From Paracoccus albus (GTDB lineage: Bacteria; Pseudomonadota; Alphaproteobacteria; Rhodobacterales; Rhodobacteraceae), in NCBI RefSeq assembly GCF_027913035.1, contig NZ_CP115775.1, positions 3,140,501-3,204,500 of the forward strand: 64,000 bases of DNA. Direction: 5' to 3'. The notes below the pieces were generated by a model that was given only the letters and a program-made list of their open reading frames with translations, was not told the origin of the DNA and made no database searches. Within the stretch, counting starts at the first letter, position 1; each line of letters starts with the position of its first letter. This document shows, piece by piece, positions 35,739 to 44,873 of this stretch. A program made the position numbers and the translations under genes.

Positions 35739-36261
35739 GTTAATCGGAGCCTTCTTTGCCCTTTCCCTTTTGCCGGTCGCGGCGCTTTCACTGCAACCGT
35801 CTCAGCAGGCTGATAAAGCTGAAAATGAGGGCGATCTTCTGGCCGGGTGTGGCGACGTCCCAGAGGTCGTGGAGCTTGTGTCCCGCCTGACAGTGAGGGA
35901 AGACAGAATTGCCAAAGCCCTGGCCGCGCTCGACCGCAAGAGGGCCGGGATCGAACAAAGCCGTGCCGCCATCACGGCAGAGTTGCGCAGACTTAAGGGT
36001 AAACAGGGCCAAGCAACCGGCTCCAGAACCAACAAGCAAAAGGCCGTAGACGACGACATTCATCGCCTTGTCGCGGTGTATGAGGCGATGAAGCCCAAAG
36101 ACGCGGCCGCCGTGATCGACAGCCTGCCGCCCGAATTTGCAGCAGAGCTTCTGATGCGGCTCAGCCCTGAATCCGGAGCGCGCATTATCGCGGCAATCGA
36201 CCCCCAGAATGCAGCGATCCTCACCGCTTTCATGGGCGCCCGCAGCGCAGCAAAAAAATAA
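35731..36261 (+). CDS. MotE-like stator accessory protein
   Basis: A 176-residue exported protein. An N-terminal signal (LIGAFFALSLLPVAALS) leads to a coiled coil (VVELVSRLTVREDRIAKALAALDRKRAGIEQ) and a C-terminal MgtE-N-like domain: LVAVYEAMKPKDAAAVIDSLPPEFAAELLMRLSPESGARIIAAID. This is the layout of MotE, a periplasmic chaperone of stator proteins in rhizobia. I prefer the ATG at 35731; a GTG at 35725 is in frame. It lies 9 bp before motA, which supports the role. Confidence 0.8.
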   Translation: MPRLIGAFFALSLLPVAALSLQPSQQADKAENEGDLLAGCGDVPEVVELVSRLTVREDRIAKALAALDRKRAGIEQSRAAITAELRRLKGKQGQATGSRTNKQKAVDDDIHRLVAVYEAMKPKDAAAVIDSLPPEFAAELLMRLSPESGARIIAAIDPQNAAILTAFMGARSAAKK

Positions 36262-36270
36262 GAGGGCACC

Positions 36271-37137
36271 ATGTTCGGCGCATTTGGCATACTCCTGACC
36301 GTCAGTATGGTTTTCGGCGGATACGCGTTGGCGGGTGGCAAGATCAGCGTGATCCTTCATGCGCTGCCATTCGAAATGATGATTATCGGCGGTGCTGCTG
36401 CGGGTTCATATATTTTGTCAAACAGCGGCAGCATCCTCAAGCAGACGTTTCCGTCGCTGTTGCAGGCATTCAAAGGGCCGGTGTGGAAGGCGCAGGACCA
36501 TGAGGATTTGCTTTGCCTGCTGTTTCAACTGCTGCGGCTTGCCCGCAGCAACCCGGTCGAGCTGGAAGAGCATATCGAGAACCCGCAGGACAGCAGCATC
36601 TTCAGGGCCTATCCACGGGTGATCGCCGATCACGAGGCGGTTTCGATCATTGCCGACACCCTGCGCTCGGCCAGCCTGAACTACGACGATCCGTATCAGG
36701 TCGAGGATATGCTGTCGAAGCGCATCGCACTGATCAAGGAAGAACAGATGCACGTCCCACATGCCCTGCAAAGCATGGCTGACGCATTGCCCGCGCTTGG
36801 CATTGTCGCGGCCGTTCTTGGCGTCATCAAGACGATGGGTTCGATCGATCAGCCGCCGGAGGTGCTGGGCAAGATGATCGGCGCCGCCCTTGTCGGCACC
36901 TTTCTGGGCGTGTTTCTGGCCTATGGCCTTGTCGCGCCCATCGCCAAGCGGCTGGAGACGGTGCGCGGCTGTGATCTGGCGTTTTACGATGTCATCAAAT
37001 CGGTGCTTGTGGCTGGCCTTCACCAGCACGCAACAAATCTTTGCGTAGAGGTCGGTCGCCAAACCGCACCAGAGGATCTGCGACCCAGCTTTGTCGCGCT
37101 CGAAACTGCACTGCGCGAGATAAAGAGGGCTGCGTGA
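36271..37137 (+). CDS. motA: Flagellar motor stator protein MotA
   Basis: A 288-residue stator channel subunit with four membrane segments. Motifs include MMIIGGAAAGSYILSN, the cytoplasmic loop with Arg and Glu residues that touch FliG, and ALPALGIVAAVLGVIKTMGSIDQPPEVLGKMIGAALVGTFLGVFLAYGLVAPIA. It conducts protons (or sodium) with MotB, which is not in this window. Its stop overlaps the next ATG (TGATG). Confidence 0.95.
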   Translation: MFGAFGILLTVSMVFGGYALAGGKISVILHALPFEMMIIGGAAAGSYILSNSGSILKQTFPSLLQAFKGPVWKAQDHEDLLCLLFQLLRLARSNPVELEEHIENPQDSSIFRAYPRVIADHEAVSIIADTLRSASLNYDDPYQVEDMLSKRIALIKEEQMHVPHALQSMADALPALGIVAAVLGVIKTMGSIDQPPEVLGKMIGAALVGTFLGVFLAYGLVAPIAKRLETVRGCDLAFYDVIKSVLVAGLHQHATNLCVEVGRQTAPEDLRPSFVALETALREIKRAA

Positions 37138-37436
37138 TGTGGCAAATCTTCCTGCTTTCGGCTGCACTGTCTTCCGCACCGGATGTTCATGATCTGACGT
37201 CATTCACGCAAGAGGTGGACCGGATCGTTCTGTCGGGGCGACGTATGCCACCGGCGCTGCTGCTCGATGTGGCGCGGCTGCAGCGCCCCGCCGATCGCAT
37301 GCTGGCACTTGTCTATCTGCGACGTACTGGCCTGCTGACGGGTGAGCCTGTGTCGCTGGATCGCGTTGTTTTCCACGAAGACGATGGAAACGGCTCTGGC
37401 GCGGAACCTTCCGAGGATCCGTCGGATGCAGATTGA
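37137..37436 (+). CDS. Unknown small protein between motA and flhA
   Basis: A 99-residue protein with no recognised family. A weak N-terminal signal (MWQIFLLSAALSSAPD) is followed by a helical stretch (FTQEVDRIVLSGRRMPPALLLDVARLQRP, RMLALVYLRRTGLL) and an acidic C terminus (FHEDDGNGSGAEPSEDPSDAD). It overlaps motA by 1 bp and flhA by 11 bp. The overlaps argue that it is a real gene expressed with the motor and export proteins. Confidence 0.7.
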   Translation: MWQIFLLSAALSSAPDVHDLTSFTQEVDRIVLSGRRMPPALLLDVARLQRPADRMLALVYLRRTGLLTGEPVSLDRVVFHEDDGNGSGAEPSEDPSDAD

Positions 37437-39516
37437 CGCAGCCCGTCACAATGCGAAGGACGGCGCGTTGAAGGGCACCCTTGTCACGGTAGGTCTGGTG
37501 CTGATCGTCCTGATGATGGTCATCCCGATGCCAGCGATGGCACTGGATTTCGGGATTGCGGTCTCTATCGCCACTGCGACGATGATACTGGTCATGGCAT
37601 CCACTGTGGCACGGCCAACCGACTTTCAGGCATTTCCCGTGCTTCTTTTGGTATCGCTGGCGATCCGTCTGTCGCTGAACGTGTCCTCGACCCGCCTTAT
37701 CCTGACCGAGGGCCATACCGGAACCAGTGCCGCAGGGCATGTCATCGACGGTTTCGCCCGCTTCGTCGCCGGTGGATCATTGCTGATCGGTCTGACCATC
37801 TTCGCGGTTATCTCAGCCGTGAACTTCGTTGTCATCACCAAGGGTGCGGGCCGCATGGCGGAGGTCTCGGCGCGCTTTGCGCTTGACAGCCTGCCCGGCA
37901 AACAGCTTGCGATTGATGGCGACCTGAATTGTGGTGCCATAGATCACAACGAAGCAAGGCGACGCCGCGAAAGCGATCAGCGCGAGATCAGCTTTTTCGG
38001 CTCTCTCGACGGGACGACGAAATTCGTCAAGGGCGATGCAATTGCGGGCATTGTCATCACGCTGATCAACCTGCTGGTCGGTATGGCGATGGGGGTTGTT
38101 GTCCATAATTTGCCGGCGGCTGACGCACTTCAGAACTACTCGCGCCTGACGATCGGGGATGGGCTGGTGACGCAGGTGCCGTCATTGATCACGTCAATGG
38201 CGGCGGCGCTGCTGCTTTCGCGTGGTGGCGCGACAGAGGAAACCTCGAACCTTATCCTCGGGCAGGCAACGGCAGATTGGCGAGCGCCCGCCGTCGTCGC
38301 CGCAACGATGATTTTGCTGGCGCTTGTTCCGGGTATGCCCAGCCTGATTTTCATCCTGCTCGCGGCAGCGTTGGCTGTTGCAGCATGGAAGATCAGCCTG
38401 CGCACGCCTGAAACCGGGCCGGAACAGGCGGAGGATGAGCCAACGACCGAGCTTCCCATCCGGCGCATCGGTGACGATATTGATGTCGATGATATCTCGG
38501 TCGAAATAGGTGCCGATCTCGTTATTGATGCGCTCGATACAGGCAAAGGGCTCGCACCGCGCATTGCCAGCCTTCGGACACATATCGGGCGAAGCTTCGG
38601 CCTCGTTTTGCCAGAGGTCCGGATTACGGATGACACCGCCTGTGCGCCTGATGAGTACCTGATCAGGGTTCATGGCGTCAGGCGCGGTCGTGGCAGTCTG
38701 AAAATCGGCATGCTGCTGGCCCTTGGGGATGAAGATGTGCTCGGCAACCTTCCGGGCGAGACGATTGCCGAACCGGTTTTTTCTGCATCGGCGAAATGGG
38801 TAGAGCCGGGATTGCAGGAAGCCGCCGCCCTTGCGGGGGCAACCATCATCACCCCGATGGAGGTCCTGTCAACGCATCTGATGGAAGTGACGAAATCCTG
38901 CATGTCGGATCTGCTGACCCTGTCATCTCTGCAACGCCTGATCGCCGAGCTGAAAGAGATGAGCGACCCCTCGCGCGGAAAGACCTATCAGCAGTATTTC
39001 GACAATATGCTGCCGGACAAGGTAGCCCCCGAACTGTTGCTTGGTGTCCTGCGGCTGATGCTGGATGAGGGGCTGCCGATCAGGAACCTGCCCCTGATCG
39101 TGGATGCGATCCATGAACACCGGAACGCGGGTTCGGCGGAAAATGTGTTCGAGGCGATCCGGCACCGGATGCGCGGTCAGATCACGCAGGCCATGATCGG
39201 CAATTCTGGCCGATTGAATGTGCTGCAGCTGCACCCGGTCTGGGAAACCGAACTGTCGAAGCTGGAAGCTGCGGGGCAAAGGAGCGGTGAAGGGCTGCCG
39301 GTCACCGACCTTGCGCGCAAACTTGCGACACAGCTTCGCAAGACCCTGGCGACACTCGATCAGGGGCAGGAACTCGTTCTTGCCGTTGCAGATCATCGAA
39401 GACGGTTGGTTAGAGAGATGGTGATCTCTCAATCGATCAGAATACCTGTTCTTGCATTGGGTGATATTGATCCCGCCGCTGACATCAGCCTGCTGGCGAC
39501 AATCGGCAACGAATGA
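37426..39516 (+). CDS. flhA: Flagellar export gate protein FlhA
   Basis: A 696-residue export gate protein. The membrane half has AIRLSLNVSSTRLIL and, in the FHIPEP region, FVKGDAIAGIVITLINLLVG plus QNYSRLTIGDGLVTQVPSLITSMAAALLLSR. The cytoplasmic ring domain follows from about residue 340. I start it at the ATG at 37426 (MQIDAARHNAKDG), with GAGGA 9 nt upstream; the open frame before that overlaps the small gene and motA. It ends within the fliR start (ATGA). Confidence 0.95.
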   Translation: MQIDAARHNAKDGALKGTLVTVGLVLIVLMMVIPMPAMALDFGIAVSIATATMILVMASTVARPTDFQAFPVLLLVSLAIRLSLNVSSTRLILTEGHTGTSAAGHVIDGFARFVAGGSLLIGLTIFAVISAVNFVVITKGAGRMAEVSARFALDSLPGKQLAIDGDLNCGAIDHNEARRRRESDQREISFFGSLDGTTKFVKGDAIAGIVITLINLLVGMAMGVVVHNLPAADALQNYSRLTIGDGLVTQVPSLITSMAAALLLSRGGATEETSNLILGQATADWRAPAVVAATMILLALVPGMPSLIFILLAAALAVAAWKISLRTPETGPEQAEDEPTTELPIRRIGDDIDVDDISVEIGADLVIDALDTGKGLAPRIASLRTHIGRSFGLVLPEVRITDDTACAPDEYLIRVHGVRRGRGSLKIGMLLALGDEDVLGNLPGETIAEPVFSASAKWVEPGLQEAAALAGATIITPMEVLSTHLMEVTKSCMSDLLTLSSLQRLIAELKEMSDPSRGKTYQQYFDNMLPDKVAPELLLGVLRLMLDEGLPIRNLPLIVDAIHEHRNAGSAENVFEAIRHRMRGQITQAMIGNSGRLNVLQLHPVWETELSKLEAAGQRSGEGLPVTDLARKLATQLRKTLATLDQGQELVLAVADHRRRLVREMVISQSIRIPVLALGDIDPAADISLLATIGNE

Positions 39517-40280
39517 AGTCGGCTTTGTCTTTTCTGCCGCCGGATATGCTGACCGTGCTTCTTCCGCTGATCCTGACCTATATGCGGGTGCAGGCTATCA
39601 TTCTGGTTTTGCCCGCATTTTCGGCGCGTATTTTGCCCGCCAGACTTCGCGTCGGCCTGGCTATGGCGCTTTGTCCTTTCGCTGCGATATTGGCGCCAGA
39701 ACATCACCGGGCCGATGATCTGGCTTTGCTAGCATTCGCGATTGTCGCGCTGAAAGAGCTTTTTCTGGGCGTTATTGTGGCACTGCCGGTGCGGCTTATC
39801 ACCTTTGCGCTACACACGGCCAGTTCAGCGATAGGTGCAACCGCCTCTTTGTCGCAATTGATCGGAACTGGGACAGAGGCCGCGCCGCATCCCATTGGCA
39901 ACCTGTTTCATCTGGCAGGTCTGGCGCTGCTGATGGCTTTGGGCCTTCCCGTGATGCTGATCGAAATGATCGTTCATAGCTATCTCGTCTTCCCGCCGGG
40001 TTTCTCAGTTGATGTTGTGCTTCAGGTACACGCTGTGGTTGGGCTGGTCGGTCAGTCCTTCGTTCTGGCAATGGCACTGGCATCGCCGTTCATTCTTGGC
40101 GGGTTGCTGTACCAATTGCTGACTGCGGTCGTGAACAGGGTCATGCCCACTTTGCCCGTTGTTTTCATTGGTGCGCCCGCGATTATCCTTATGGCGCTGA
40201 TCGGGTTGGCCGTTCTGTCACCGGGAATTCTGCAGATCTGGGCGGATACAGTGCTAGGGGCGGGTGCCCTACCGCGATGA
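39513..40280 (+). CDS. fliR: Flagellar export gate protein FliR
   Basis: A 255-residue hydrophobic protein with about six membrane segments. Family features include LTYMRVQAIILVLPAFSARILPARLRVGLAMAL, the KELFLGVIVALPVRLI segment and SPFILGGLLYQLLTAVVNRVMPTLPVVFIGAP. FliR packs with FliP and FliQ in the export gate; fliQ is not visible here. It overlaps both neighbours by 4 bp. Confidence 0.92.
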   Translation: MKSALSFLPPDMLTVLLPLILTYMRVQAIILVLPAFSARILPARLRVGLAMALCPFAAILAPEHHRADDLALLAFAIVALKELFLGVIVALPVRLITFALHTASSAIGATASLSQLIGTGTEAAPHPIGNLFHLAGLALLMALGLPVMLIEMIVHSYLVFPPGFSVDVVLQVHAVVGLVGQSFVLAMALASPFILGGLLYQLLTAVVNRVMPTLPVVFIGAPAIILMALIGLAVLSPGILQIWADTVLGAGALPR

Positions 40281-41362
40281 GCGAAGAGCAGAACGACGAC
40301 AAGCAGTTTGAGGCCACCGAACAGAAACTGCGAAAGGCGCGGGAAAAGGGTGACTTCCCACGATCGACCGAGGTCAATGCGGCGCTCGCCTATCTTGGCG
40401 CGTTGGTGGGGGGCGCGGTCATCATTGACTGGTTGCTTCCCGCATGGATGCTGGCGAGCACCGGGGTGTGGTCAGATGTCGGGTCGACCCGCGCCCCTGA
40501 CGGCAGGACGACGACGGGATATGACCTCGACATGGCAATGCGGGTCTGGGGTTCTGCGGCGATCTATACGCTCGCTGCGATCGCGATACCGGCGGCGGTT
40601 GTTCTGATAGGGTTGGTGGTACAGCGTGGGGTGGTGTTTGTTCCCAGCAAACTTTCCGTCGATATGTCCCGTATCAATCCGGTGAAAAACGCGGGTCAAA
40701 AATTCGGTAAAACAGCGCTCGTGACCTTCGCCATATCCGTTTGCAAGGTTGCTGCGGTCGGTTTGGGGGGCTGGTTGCTTTTTCGGACCATGCTGGCCGA
40801 ATTGCTTGCGACAGGGGCAGCGAAGGGATGGCTGACTGGTTTACGGGCTGTGATTGAAAATGCGCTGCTGCTTTCCCTCGTCATCTCGGCGGTGTTCGCG
40901 ATTGCCGATCTGGGATGGAAACATCTGGATTTTCGGCGTCGCAACCGCATGTCCATGAAGGAGATGAAGGATGAGATGAAGGAAAGCGATGGCGACCCGC
41001 ATATGAAATCAGCGCGGCGCCAGAAATCCATGGAGATCGTCATGAGCTCCATGCTGGCTGATGTGGAGCGGGCTGACGTCGTGATCGTCAACCCGACGCA
41101 TTATGCCGTTGCGCTGACGTGGAAACGGGGAAGTGGAAAGGCACCGGTCTGCGTCGCCAAGGGTACAGACGCAGTTGCCGCGCGGATCAGGCAGCGAGCG
41201 GCTGAGCATGATGTGCCGGTTTGGTCCGATCCGCTATGCGCGCGTGCGATTCATGCGAGCGTCGATATCGGCGCGGAGATAGAGCCGGACCATTTCGCTG
41301 CCGTGGCAGCCGCAATCCGGTTCGCTGAGACGATGCGGGAAAAGGTGAAGCGCGGCTGGTAA
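40277..41362 (+). CDS. flhB: Flagellar export switch protein FlhB
   Basis: A 361-residue protein with four membrane helices and a cytoplasmic domain. The N terminus has the typical DKQFEATEQKLRKAREKGDFPRSTEV. The self-cleaving site NPTH is present in ADVVIVNPTHYAVALTW, so the switch from hook to filament export should work. KEMKDEMKESDGDPHMKS precedes it, as in the family. It ends the core of the plus-strand flagellar operon. Confidence 0.95.
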   Translation: MSEEQNDDKQFEATEQKLRKAREKGDFPRSTEVNAALAYLGALVGGAVIIDWLLPAWMLASTGVWSDVGSTRAPDGRTTTGYDLDMAMRVWGSAAIYTLAAIAIPAAVVLIGLVVQRGVVFVPSKLSVDMSRINPVKNAGQKFGKTALVTFAISVCKVAAVGLGGWLLFRTMLAELLATGAAKGWLTGLRAVIENALLLSLVISAVFAIADLGWKHLDFRRRNRMSMKEMKDEMKESDGDPHMKSARRQKSMEIVMSSMLADVERADVVIVNPTHYAVALTWKRGSGKAPVCVAKGTDAVAARIRQRAAEHDVPVWSDPLCARAIHASVDIGAEIEPDHFAAVAAAIRFAETMREKVKRGW

Positions 41363-41390
41363 AGGCTCACCGTGGGCTGGAGGCGAGAGA

Positions 41391-41759
41391 ATGAAGCTGG
41401 AGAAAGAAAAGCTCGGGAAACTGGCACGGCTGGCCGGACTGCGCTCGGACGCAGAGCTGGAGCGTTTTGCCGCCTTTCGTCGTCATGTCGAGGCGCTGAG
41501 GGCCGAACGTGCCGAGCGAAGTTCAATGCTTCACCAGCTTCTGATCCGGCAAGAGCCATTCACGCTTTCCGGTGCCGCGTCGGCACATGTGCAGGCCGGA
41601 AGGCTGGCGCGCGATATCGCGCGGATCGATGACGAACTTGATCGGCTGAGGCCGAACTACACAGCGGCGCTTGGAAAAGCGCAGAAAGAGTTCGGGCGCG
41701 TCAGGGTGCTGGAGGAGCTGGCCGATAGAGCGCAGCCGAAAAAGGCACTCAGACGGTGA
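41391..41759 (+). CDS. Coiled-coil protein after flhB, possibly FliJ-like
   Basis: A 122-residue highly charged helical protein: KLEKEKLGKLARLAGLRSDAELERFAAFRRHVEALRAE, then ARLARDIARIDDELDRLRP-type segments and AQKEFGRVRVLEELADR. Small size and continuous coiled coil recall FliJ, the stalk-like partner of the export ATPase, but I see no diagnostic motif. GGCGAGAG lies before the ATG. It is 28 bp behind flhB. Confidence 0.6.
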   Translation: MKLEKEKLGKLARLAGLRSDAELERFAAFRRHVEALRAERAERSSMLHQLLIRQEPFTLSGAASAHVQAGRLARDIARIDDELDRLRPNYTAALGKAQKEFGRVRVLEELADRAQPKKALRR

Positions 41760-41803
41760 CCACCGGTTCTGTAGGTAAAAACGCTGTCACTGGCGCGCGC
41801 CGC

Positions 41804-43195
41804 TTAAACCTGTTCGCCGAACCCGAACTGGATATAGTCCCGCTGATAGGCAGCCTGTGCAGCCTTTTGCAGCGTGTTATCGGTCAGAAATTCCGGCATC
41901 GGCTCTGACAGAGGCGTGGCCGGCGCCGGAAGGCCCGCCGCACTCGCCATCCAATTCAGATCCCGTTCCAGAGTATCTTCGCGCATAATCATATCGGGCG
42001 ACAGGAATTGGGCGAAACCGGCCAGAACCTCTGTCTGGCTGGCCCAAACAGGCAGCATCTGCAAGCTTGTCTGTCCGTTCAGGCAGCGCCGCAGAAAGCC
42101 TAGAAAGTCCATGAACAGCTGGTGTTGCTGCTCTGGAGTCATGTCAAAAAGCGCCTCATCAGCGGGCAGAGGGACACGGTGCGTTTCGCGCATTTGCTGG
42201 CGAAGCTCTGCCGGGGCCGCGCCGATCAGATGCGAAAAGGCCGACCATGCACGCCGAAGCGGGTGGCGCAGAACGGTGAAGCTGCGGTGATCGGGGTGAC
42301 AGCGCAGCCATTTCCGCAGGCTGGTCTGGTTGTGATTTCCCTTTATGGGGGCATCAATGGCTTTCAGCCATGAAAGGATGGGATCAGTCGGGCCGCCTTT
42401 GACCGGCATAAAGACAAGGCCGCCGCCTGCCTCACTGGTGTAAAAGCTGGGAACGGCGGGGCCGCGCTTGGGTTCGAATGTCGGAATGCGCGACAATTCA
42501 AATGGATCGAACTCTGACAGATCCCGGCGCATGGCGTCGAAATTGCTGACCTTGGACGACATCTCGCGCGGGTTCTGCGGCACCTGATCCGATGCCGGGC
42601 TGACCTTTTCCAAGTCCGTGCGGCCCAGCCAATGCAGCAATCCCGTCATGATCTGACTGTCGCGCAGATCGTCGTAGTTCAGCCAATATGCTGCCTGACC
42701 TGACGTCTGCAGGCGGTGCAGAACGCGACCCTGAAACTCTCGGATTGACGCAAGCGTTTTGCGAAAGGCCGCCCCGTCATATTCGATTGCGGCCGGTATC
42801 GGTGTCTCTGTCTGGTTCAGCTTCCACTGGTTCGTGTGCCATGCCAGTTCGGTCGAAACATAGCTTTCAAGCGGATTGCGGGTCAGCACAATCTTGGCGC
42901 AGCGTCGGTTTGCCATGATCGCATCGAACACGCGTGGGTCGTGATCGTGGAAATAGCGGAAGCCTGACAGATGGTCCTCGCGGCCAGTGATAGCGGCGAG
43001 CAACGACAGCGGATCTTCCTCGCGCTGCTGCTTGGAGATCCCGCGGATCTGATCGGTGTCATGCCAGCCGAGCATATAGGGGTTAAATGCCTCGCCAAAG
43101 CAGGTGACACGCTTGATGGCGTTCAGCGTCGCCTCCAGCAGGTTAGAGCCGGTGCGCATTTCCGCAAATATCACGAAGCTGTTGAAATCAGACAT
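41804..43195 (-). CDS. Sulfotransferase with two sulfotransferase-like halves
   Basis: A 463-residue protein. The N-terminal half has a PAPS 5'-phosphosulfate loop AEMRTGSNLLEATLNAI and a 3'-phosphate segment VLTRNPLESYVS, as in bacterial Stf0-type enzymes. The second half repeats the plan: LVFMPVKGGPTDPILSWLKAI and FTVLRHPLRRAWSAFSHLIG. It probably sulfates a sugar of the surface glycan made by its neighbours. It overlaps the preceding glycosyltransferase gene by 8 bp and is the last gene of the run from galU. Family call firm for the N-terminal half, moderate for the second. Confidence 0.8.
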   Translation of the reverse strand: MSDFNSFVIFAEMRTGSNLLEATLNAIKRVTCFGEAFNPYMLGWHDTDQIRGISKQQREEDPLSLLAAITGREDHLSGFRYFHDHDPRVFDAIMANRRCAKIVLTRNPLESYVSTELAWHTNQWKLNQTETPIPAAIEYDGAAFRKTLASIREFQGRVLHRLQTSGQAAYWLNYDDLRDSQIMTGLLHWLGRTDLEKVSPASDQVPQNPREMSSKVSNFDAMRRDLSEFDPFELSRIPTFEPKRGPAVPSFYTSEAGGGLVFMPVKGGPTDPILSWLKAIDAPIKGNHNQTSLRKWLRCHPDHRSFTVLRHPLRRAWSAFSHLIGAAPAELRQQMRETHRVPLPADEALFDMTPEQQHQLFMDFLGFLRRCLNGQTSLQMLPVWASQTEVLAGFAQFLSPDMIMREDTLERDLNWMASAAGLPAPATPLSEPMPEFLTDNTLQKAAQAAYQRDYIQFGFGEQV

Positions 43196-44873
43196 GCCAT
43201 TCCTGTTCCGAACGCGTGGCCGGGAAATCGCCCATCAGGCGTGGCTGAAGACCCGCGTTTCGCAGGCGTTGAAGAAAGCGCCCCAACTGGTCAAGATCGC
43301 GCTGCGCGGGTAGTTGATCGTATAAAGGCCATGAACCGGAAGCGTATTCCAGGTCGCGCACCACCCGTTGAAGGATTGCGCCGGGACGCGCGGCAAAGTC
43401 AGAAAGCTCCCATGTTTCGATATTTGCCTTGACCCAGACTGATCGCAAAACTCCAAGTTGCGCCAGTTCGATCTGCTGCAGGCGGGCGGCGACACGCCGA
43501 ATATCGTCGAAAGGCATCTCCGAATGCATCAGGGGGACAACCCATGCCCCTGTGACGACCCGGATGGTAGCGTTTGGATCTGTGGCTGTGAACCAGTTCA
43601 GCGCCTGATTGTCGCGCGGGCCAAATTGAAAGACCTGTGGCCTTTCTGTGATACGGATAAGGCTGGTCAAAAAACCTGCCGCATCGTAGTCGCGGCTTTC
43701 CGGGTATGTGGATAAGCCGCCCGGACCGATCTTAGGCCGACCGGCGAATTCTGCACCGTCCGGTCCCAGCAGATGCCCGTGAACGTCGGCTTCAACCCGT
43801 GCGGCAAGCCAGTTTTCGAAATTAGGGAAAATGTCCGTAAAACCTTGCAGGATGGCGTAAGGGGCGGCGGTCTTGCCGTTCTCCTGATCTTTCTTGGGAA
43901 AACGGCTTTGCATGTAAAGACCAGGCCGACCCAGTTTGCTCCGCGCGACGGTGGCACTGATCAGGCGCTCTATTCGCGCGGGGTCGGGTTCATCGCGGAC
44001 ATTTCCCGGCCCCGCATCCTCCGGGAAACGTGACAGGAGTTTTTCGGCGCCGGGCCAGATCTTGCGGGCAACAAAGCAGCGCGATGCGGCCAGCATATCG
44101 GCGTGATCGTCGTAAAGGATATAAGGCTTTCCGCGGTAGTCAAAGCTCGACACAGTCAGCGAGCGGCTTTCGATCCGTTTTGAATGCCTGCGCGCCAATG
44201 TCTGAAAATAGCTTTCGTCAGGTATCCAGGACCACCTGAAGAAGCGATCGAATTCTCTGCGTCGCGGGTCTTCAAGGATGTTGGATAAAGTTTTGCGAGT
44301 CAGACACCACCATTGCGAGCCGAGGTGAGGGACAATTCCCTGTGGTAGCCTGCGTTTCAGCCCGATACTGCGTTGAAGCGCGACAAGCTGGTCGAACAGC
44401 CGTCGATTTCTACGCCATGAGACAGGGAAATAGTAAAGGAAACGTTCCATGTTCAGACCGCCAACCGTCCAGCCGACATCCTGAGCGGTCACGCTCTCAA
44501 TGAAGTCAACTGCAGGGTGCCGTGTCAGATACTCGCAGAGTTCGGGAACTGGGCGCAAGGGAAGGCAACTGCCCGACGCCACGAAAACATGAGTAACGTC
44601 GTCGAATTCGTCCAACAGGGTTCTGCCGGCGGCCTGTGTCGCCTCTACCATAGAGAAGCGGCCCCAATCGCAGCGCTGACGTTCTACCCACGCAACATCT
44701 GTCTGACCCGACAGAGAGCCGCGCAATTGGTCATATTCTTCTTGCCTGGCCCTTCGGTCGACATGGATCGCCACCGCGGCACCGCCATCCCGCCATGCGC
44801 GTACCATGCTGGCCGCGACCTGCAACTGATCGTGGCACAGGAGAATAACGCCGATCCGTGTCGGTGCCGTCAT
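43188..44873 (-). CDS. Core-2/I-branching-type (GT14) glycosyltransferase with C-terminal extension
   Basis: A 561-residue protein. Residues 1 to about 260 resemble GT14 enzymes that add beta-1,6-linked N-acetylglucosamine or xylose branches: RIGVILLCHDQLQVAASMVRAW, IHVDRRARQEEY, THVFVASGSCLPLRPVPELCEYL, LGSQWWCLTRKTLSNIL and WSWIPDESYFQTLARR. The last 300 residues (from about SRFPKKDQENG) form a separate domain I cannot identify; it may be the Rhodobacterales-specific extension known as DUF5927/5928. The ATG at 44873 overlaps the previous stop (ATGA). Confidence 0.82.
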   Translation of the reverse strand: MTAPTRIGVILLCHDQLQVAASMVRAWRDGGAAVAIHVDRRARQEEYDQLRGSLSGQTDVAWVERQRCDWGRFSMVEATQAAGRTLLDEFDDVTHVFVASGSCLPLRPVPELCEYLTRHPAVDFIESVTAQDVGWTVGGLNMERFLYYFPVSWRRNRRLFDQLVALQRSIGLKRRLPQGIVPHLGSQWWCLTRKTLSNILEDPRRREFDRFFRWSWIPDESYFQTLARRHSKRIESRSLTVSSFDYRGKPYILYDDHADMLAASRCFVARKIWPGAEKLLSRFPEDAGPGNVRDEPDPARIERLISATVARSKLGRPGLYMQSRFPKKDQENGKTAAPYAILQGFTDIFPNFENWLAARVEADVHGHLLGPDGAEFAGRPKIGPGGLSTYPESRDYDAAGFLTSLIRITERPQVFQFGPRDNQALNWFTATDPNATIRVVTGAWVVPLMHSEMPFDDIRRVAARLQQIELAQLGVLRSVWVKANIETWELSDFAARPGAILQRVVRDLEYASGSWPLYDQLPAQRDLDQLGRFLQRLRNAGLQPRLMGDFPATRSEQEWHV

